NCBI GenBank assembly: GCA_008933995.1
Contig: WARS01001600.1
Location: 1,116,001-1,180,000 of the forward strand
DNA from: Datnioides undecimradiatus
Lineage: Eukaryota; Chordata; Actinopteri; Lobotiformes; Datnioididae
DNA: 64,000 nt
Direction of reading: 5' to 3'
Shown in pieces: positions 59,001 to 64,000 of this stretch (positions are counted from its first letter, which is position 1; every line of letters starts with the position of its first letter). The notes below the pieces were generated by a model. The model searched no databases and had not been told where the DNA came from. It saw nothing but the letters and a program-made list of their open reading frames with translations. The position numbers and the translations under genes were made by a program.

Positions 59001-59885
59001 TGAAAATCGTCAGAAAGACGCACACAAACCCACATCCGTCAGACGTGTATCTCATCTAAAGCGTGTCTTTCTGTGGCACACACGTTTGAGAGCAGCAATC
59101 CTCTTAGAAACACTGATTAGCTGGAATACCTCTTATTCTGCAGCTCTCCATCCTTCTTTCCCTCCCTCGTCTGTCTCCCTCCTTCTGCCCACCTCTCTCA
59201 TTCTCCCTCCCTCTCTCTGTCCGTGATGAGACGGTCACCTCAGTGTCAGTGGTGATGGCTAAGTGGGAGCTTGAGCACTTCCTTAATCAATCTGGGTAAT
59301 AGAGAGGAGCTTGCCAGACACACAACCTCTCCCAGACACACACACACACACACTCAGAGACCTGTCAGCTCTCATTCTCAGTCATCCCCCGATTCATCGA
59401 GGCATTGAGCTCTCTCTCGTACACAATGGCAAAGGAAGTAAACAGATTTGACACATTGCTGTTGATACACCTGCACAGCCAAAGAAGCACATCAAGGATG
59501 GATTAGCACAGCGGTGCATGAATTCGCAAACACACGCAGGAAATTATAAAGTGCACAAAGCCTGGAAAACACACTGCGACACGCACACACATGCACAAGC
59601 CGTGCGCACACACACTCCGTAGTCAGAGAGAGATGGGCAGACAGCTGGGAATGTCACGCATGCACACTCGACAGGCGATCCAATAAAGGAGAGGACACGG
59701 CGAGGGCGAATACCTTGATAAGCTGTGGTATGCTGTGCGTAAACACTCGCCTCCTTTTTAAAACAGAGCCGTTTTGAACATGTTGGTCAAAGGAAAGTGG
59801 TCGTTAATGCAGTTGTGACAAAGTGGGACGGGACCAAGACGGAGCCAGCTGCTCATTGATATCATGGCAAGACACACAGCTGTGC
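56065..59885. other. non-coding DNA, several inverted motifs
   Basis: No gene recognised. Holds an A10 run (56212-56221), an inverted ETS-like pair (57684-57705), a repeat-free stretch at 57940-58270 open on both strands in short frames, a regulatory-like stretch 58440-58640, a pyrimidine-rich tract (59145-59220), and short CA arrays near 59337 and 59580. Confidence 0.45.
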
Positions 59886-59886
59886 A

Positions 59887-59888
<2 letters not shown>

Positions 59889-59930
<42 letters not shown>
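59889..59930. repeat. (TG)21 microsatellite
   Basis: Perfect TG array of 42 bases. Confidence 0.97.
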
Positions 59931-59933
<3 letters not shown>

Positions 59934-59934
59934 G

Positions 59935-62265
59935 GTGCATCAAATGAAGATGTTTCCCCAGACGAGGTCTATCAGCACATTCCAGCCCTGCTGTCGATAT
60001 CCAGCCACATCTGCCCACTCTCCTCAATACACTTCCTAAATCCCATTCTCTTCCTCTGTCTGTCTTTCTCTGACTCTGTATTCGTGGCCGCTTCGCCGTG
60101 CCAACTCATATGTCTCCCAGTTTTCTCCTCCTGCGTGTTGCACAAACATCTTTTTTTTTTTTCTTGCTCCAGTCCCGCCATCCTTGTTCTCACCCGGCTC
60201 TGACCCGATCCAAATGGCCTCAAGATGTTGCAGCAATTCATTTGCATTTACTTACATCTCAAGTACGAACACGGCCAAGAAAACCGTGGAGGAGACGCTG
60301 ACCGCATATTGCATGTGGCAAGAAGTGGCTGCTTGAAGACTGACTTGTGTGATGTCCTCCTGCAGCTAGCATACAGAAAACAGATGTACAGAAAATCAAA
60401 TTCGCACAAGTTCTAGGAAAGTACTGTCACCTAAAAGTCAAGCATTTTTCCATGATCCACCGCGCTAGGCCTTCCAAAATGTGACACCACTGCATACCAA
60501 GATGTTCTAGCTAGTATCATCAACCATTCCTCTTCACAGATCTGCAGGTGAAGCCGTTTGTCGTGCAGCAAGGAGCCATGAGAGGTTGCATTAGCTGCTA
60601 ACGCCGGGCTGCTAACAGTGGAAATAGGTGTCGCTCCTGTCCAGTAACTGTGCTGCCTCTCTGCATGTTGCTTTATTCAATAGGTTAGTGACAAGGGTTT
60701 TAATGCAAACATGAGGCAGACGGTCCAACACTTCTCAGTTTCATATTGCTTTGGAAGGCTCAGAAGGTTGCTTTGATCGCGATATGAGAGGTTTAACCAT
60801 TCATCTTTAGACCTACAGTCATTATCTGTTACTCGGTTGACAGTGCATGGATGAAGGACTAGCACACATCTACAGGATGTTTGATGCTATAGTGGCTTTT
60901 TTTCAGCGTCTGATGGAATAATGATATTGAAGCAGATATCTGTAAACATTCCCCTCTATTTTAGATGAAAATCGAATGAAAATTAAACTGTACCTTCCTG
61001 GAAAATGAAGATTTTAACTGGTGACTTCATCGGGAACTAAAGGTTGCACATAAAAATTCTTATAAAACCATCACAGATTTGAACAATCCTAGCCCGACAT
61101 CTCGCCCACCAAATAAAACCGCCTCTGGCTGAATTCCCAATGCTTTACACGTCCAACAATCCCTCCTCCTGTTATATCCTCCCCGGCATTCAGTTTCCAA
61201 CAGGAAATAAACCAAACCAAGGTGTCAAGATGTTCTCTTAACACAGTTTTTATCATGGCTTTAGCCAAGTTTTCAGAGCATTTGTGTATTTCGCATCTTG
61301 GACAGAAGAAAACCGACACCGTTGTCCTGCTGCTTTCTTTGTAGTACTAATGTTTTCCATCAGTCATGTTTGGATTCAAGAAGCAAGCCCATACAAATCA
61401 TTTGCAGCAATGTCTTGACGCTGATTTGGCTATTTCTGGCTTCTTTTTTTTTTTTTTTTTTTTTTACCCATCATGCTCCAAGTCCACGATGGTCTGCCGT
61501 ATGCCAGTCTCTGCACTCCCTTTAGGGGGAGAATCGTCCCCTGTAATCCATCCCAGCTGTGGCAGATTGCACGGCCAATTAAAGAAAAACTGTTTGGCTC
61601 GCTCCAAACGAGGTGACCACATGTTGCAGCGCTAACTCCCCTCCGTTCTGCCTTCACCCCACCCCCTCCCGGGACCTCACCTCTGAGGGTTCAGGGGTCA
61701 CGCCGCTTGTGGTTTCTTCCGCAGTGGAGCGGGGAGGAAAACACGGAGACTGAAGACAAACAGGACAATTAGCCCCGGCTCTGACTGAGCGTCTCTTCAC
61801 GAGCAGTCGCCCCCCCAGGTCACCGAGGCTACGCCCCACGTCCGCACCTACAGTAGAAGATAGCTGATACCCCCCTGTGCTACCGCTTCGTGTTGATCAC
61901 TCTGTTACGGGGAGAGGGTGAGGGCTGAAACCACGGGGAAACCACAGAGCTGATGGCACGAATTGCTTTGGACGTTGAGTAAAAGCCCATTTTGCTGCTG
62001 TGATGGGATTATGGTGTTATTGTCTCAGAAAGTTTGGGACATAAGGATGGGTCAGAATGTGCATAACAGGGGACAGGCCTGAGAAATGGAGGTCAGACAT
62101 TAGCAGGCAAGGGCGTTCTGTGAGGCTGGTTAAATGAGGTTATAAATTTATAATAACAGCGCACACGGAGAGGAGGCGGCGTCACTGAACAAAAACAAGA
62201 TGGAAAACAAATGCAGGTCAACAGATGGGGCCATTTCGTGCTATTGCTGTTGTCCTCTCTGCGAC
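59935..62265. other. non-coding DNA with T-runs
   Basis: Holds T12 (60151-60162) and T22 (61444-61465). 61080-61330 is repeat-free and could be regulatory (CCAAATAAAACC, CAGGAAATAAACC words). No gene recognised. Confidence 0.45.
61444..61465. repeat. T22 homopolymer
   Basis: Twenty-two consecutive T, the longest A/T homopolymer in the window. It could be the tail of a minus-strand retroposon lying to its right, but no flanking duplication or family match was found. Confidence 0.93.
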
Positions 62266-62268
62266 TCT

Positions 62269-62270
<2 letters not shown>

Positions 62271-62300
<30 letters not shown>
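62271..62300. repeat. (TG)15 microsatellite
   Basis: Perfect TG array. Confidence 0.96.
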
Positions 62301-62301
<1 letters not shown>

Positions 62302-62304
62302 CCA

Positions 62305-63045
62305 CACCGGTGCCTGCGTCCACGTCCAGCGTGGTGTTTGTTTTCCCTCCTAAGCCCCGTTGGCGCCCCCCCCCTCACGTCAGGGCCATGAAATTGAAGC
62401 AGTGCACTTTCTTCCCATAATGCCGAGCATAAACAGGAAATCTAATCACAGCAATGCAAACCCCGATATTGTAAACACACATAAGCTTACAGTATGTATA
62501 CAACAGGGTGCATATATGGGGATAAGGGAAAGTGCCCAGTATAGATTTGCCTCCCTGAGACACTAAAGCATTCCTGCTCACTGAGGTCTGCACAGTATCA
62601 TGCCGGGTAGTAGAAACAGATGCGCTTGATGTAACCATATTCTGCTTGGAAAACTGTGTCCACTTGTGACCCAGATGACCTTGCAAACACAGTCTAAGTA
62701 TACAAACATGTAGCTGAGGTAGTCTTTTTGGTTAATCAAGGTACGTAAAACACAGAGCGCGAGCATCAGCTCCAGCTCACTTTGGAAACGAACCACCAAA
62801 TTTTTTGTTTGTTGGCGTGAGGTAAGGTTCAGCAGCACGCCAAATGACTGGAGCGCTGGACGCCTCATAAAGCAGTACGTCACACGCAGACGGATCAAGC
62901 AGTGTTATCAAACATTCGAGAGCCGAGGGCATCTAAGATATCGGCCAATGCTAACGTTGTATATGGCATGTCACTTCCTATAAACATGCCTGCACTTGAA
63001 TTTATGTGACGACACAGCCTCCTTTTCATGTGTGGAGCAAAGTCT
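62305..63045. other. non-coding DNA, nothing recognised
   Basis: No exon or known repeat recognised. A C-rich run lies at 62366-62374 and a ZNF143-like word at 62412-62424. Confidence 0.45.
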
Positions 63046-63369
63046 GAGAGAGAGAGGGGGAGGGAGAGAGAGGGAGGGGAGGGAGGGAGAGGGGAGGGAG
63101 AGGGGAGGGAGAGAGGGGAGGAGGGGAGGAGACAGAGGGGAGAGGGAAGGAAAGAGGGGGGAGAGAGAGGGAGGGGAGAGGGGAGAGAGAGAGAGAGGAG
63201 GGGGAGAGGGGGAGAGAGAGAGAGAGGGGGAGAGAGAGGGGAGGAGGTGAGAGGGGAGGGGGAGGGAGGGATGATGGGAGGAAGGGGAGGGAGGAGAGAG
63301 GGGGGAGGGGGGGAGAGAAAGAGGGAGGGAGAGAGAGAGAGGGAGGAGAGAGGGAGAGAGAGAGGGGGG
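63046..63369. repeat. 324-bp near-perfect polypurine tract
   Basis: In 324 plus-strand bases only four pyrimidines occur (C at 63133; T at 63248, 63272 and 63275). The longest pure purine stretch is 63134-63247 (114 bases). The tract is an irregular mix of GAGA, GGGA and GGGGA words rather than a single unit. Several places satisfy the G3-loop-G3 pattern for G-quadruplexes, and mirror-symmetric parts could form intramolecular triplex (H-DNA). The long Pro/Ser/Leu minus-strand and Arg/Glu/Gly plus-strand frames here are artefacts of composition. Confidence 0.98.
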
Positions 63370-64000
63370 CCGGTAATGGGAGTCACAAACTATCATGAAC
63401 CACCCAAAAGCAAAAAACAGACAGTGTTAAGGCCCCCATTACTGTTCCAGACTTTGATATGAACCAGAGAGGGAAAGTGGTGGCTACTATATCAAACCCA
63501 GATCTCTCCTCCCCGCCTCATTGTTGCAGCCATCTGTGGCCAGCAAGATCACGTGAATGAAATCAACTGGCTGCTCCCTATTATGACCGGCCCTCTGCTG
63601 AATCTCGAACGTGCAAGAGGAGAGCAGCCCGCCCGGACGCCTCCTCGCGAGCCAAGGTTTTAAGCTGTAGGGCTAGCGGCTGAGGCTTCTTGATCATTCA
63701 GCACGCCTTTTAAATTGGAAAAGGTCCTCTCTGTGCTCTTGCACCAATGTCAGCACCCCCGCTGTTCTCCTGCTGCTGATTTCCTCCCCAGTTCTTCCCT
63801 CCTGAACCGGCTTGTACCAAGCTGACAGACACTCTCATCTGAGCGACCTTGCCTTCTTCCTGTGTTTCCAGGTTTGGGGGAGGTTGGAGGCGGGTGAAAG
63901 GTGAAAGGTCAGCCTTGCGCTCGGTGCTGTCTCAGCCTCTGGGTCGTCAACACAACCTTCACTTGTAATACCATTTCCAGATCATGGTAAAAGTCGAGGC
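63370..64000. other. non-coding DNA; regulatory-like at 63540-63760
   Basis: Repeat-free sequence with GATCACGTGAATG (E-box CACGTG), CCCTATTATGACCGGCC, TTCTTGATCATTCAGC and CCTTTTAAATTGGAAAAGG (near-palindromic, 63708-63726) words. A splice-acceptor-like CTTCTTCCTGTGTTTCCAG ends at 63872 but has no supported exon after it. Confidence 0.35.

Noticed and set aside
62895..63396. Long minus-strand Pro/Ser/Leu open frames
   Set aside because: They are translations of the polypurine tract. No domain is present, and both strands and several frames are open for compositional reasons.
1..64000. Bacterial or phage features (operons, ribosome binding sites, CRISPR arrays, insertion sequences)
   Set aside because: No long frames, no Shine-Dalgarno-led genes and no spacer arrays. 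Repeat content is that of a fish nuclear genome.

Overview
This window looks like non-coding nuclear DNA from a teleost fish, probably a percomorph. Three things point there. First, (CA)n/(GT)n microsatellites of ten or more units occur about every 2 kb, often in tight clusters. Second, I recognise degenerate teleost repeat families: a V-SINE relic at 30865-31103, the 3' end of a Tc1-like transposase at about 46493-46668, and two fragments of one high-copy teleost repeat at 19857-19975 and 54118-54366. Third, there is no prokaryotic gene organisation. The open frames are short and overlap on both strands. Most are translations of dinucleotide arrays (Thr-His or Cys-Val peptides) or of purine/pyrimidine tracts (Arg-Glu-Gly or Pro-Ser-Leu peptides).

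I could not support a single protein-coding gene, tRNA, rRNA or known microRNA anywhere in the 64 kb. For a fish, that suggests either a very large intron or an intergenic desert of the kind that surrounds developmental regulator genes. Several stretches (about 480-680, 13200-13480, 16490-16760, 22080-22460, 36500-37060, 37640-37800, 47400-47780, 55790-56060) have the texture of conserved non-coding regulatory elements: balanced composition, dense TAAT/ATTA, GATAA or TCF-like words, and no simple repeats. This is inference from appearance; an alignment to other fish would decide it.

Layout. 1-4.9 kb: microsatellites plus a possible regulatory block near the left edge. 4.9-7.2 kb: two suspected degenerate repeats, the second ending in a 56-bp minisatellite of four copies. 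7.2-17 kb: single-copy-looking DNA with scattered CA/GT arrays, regulatory-like blocks, and two exon-like segments with good splice signals (13459-13479 and 14971-15156). 17-31 kb: more arrays, the first teleost repeat fragment, a long purine-rich tract followed by (TA)n, and the V-SINE. 33.5-38.2 kb: the densest microsatellite cluster, and next to it the best regulatory-like block. 38.6-38.8 kb: two CTCF-like motifs facing each other. 41-46.7 kb: alternating pyrimidine- and purine-rich tracts, a (CTG)9 repeat, and the Tc1 relic. 46.7-62 kb: mostly featureless DNA with small inverted repeats, the second repeat fragment, and a 22-base poly(T). 63.0-63.4 kb: a 324-bp almost pure purine tract, the strongest structural anomaly in the window.

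No genes are seen working together. Anything functional here is most likely cis-regulatory. No clearly new multi-gene system is present.
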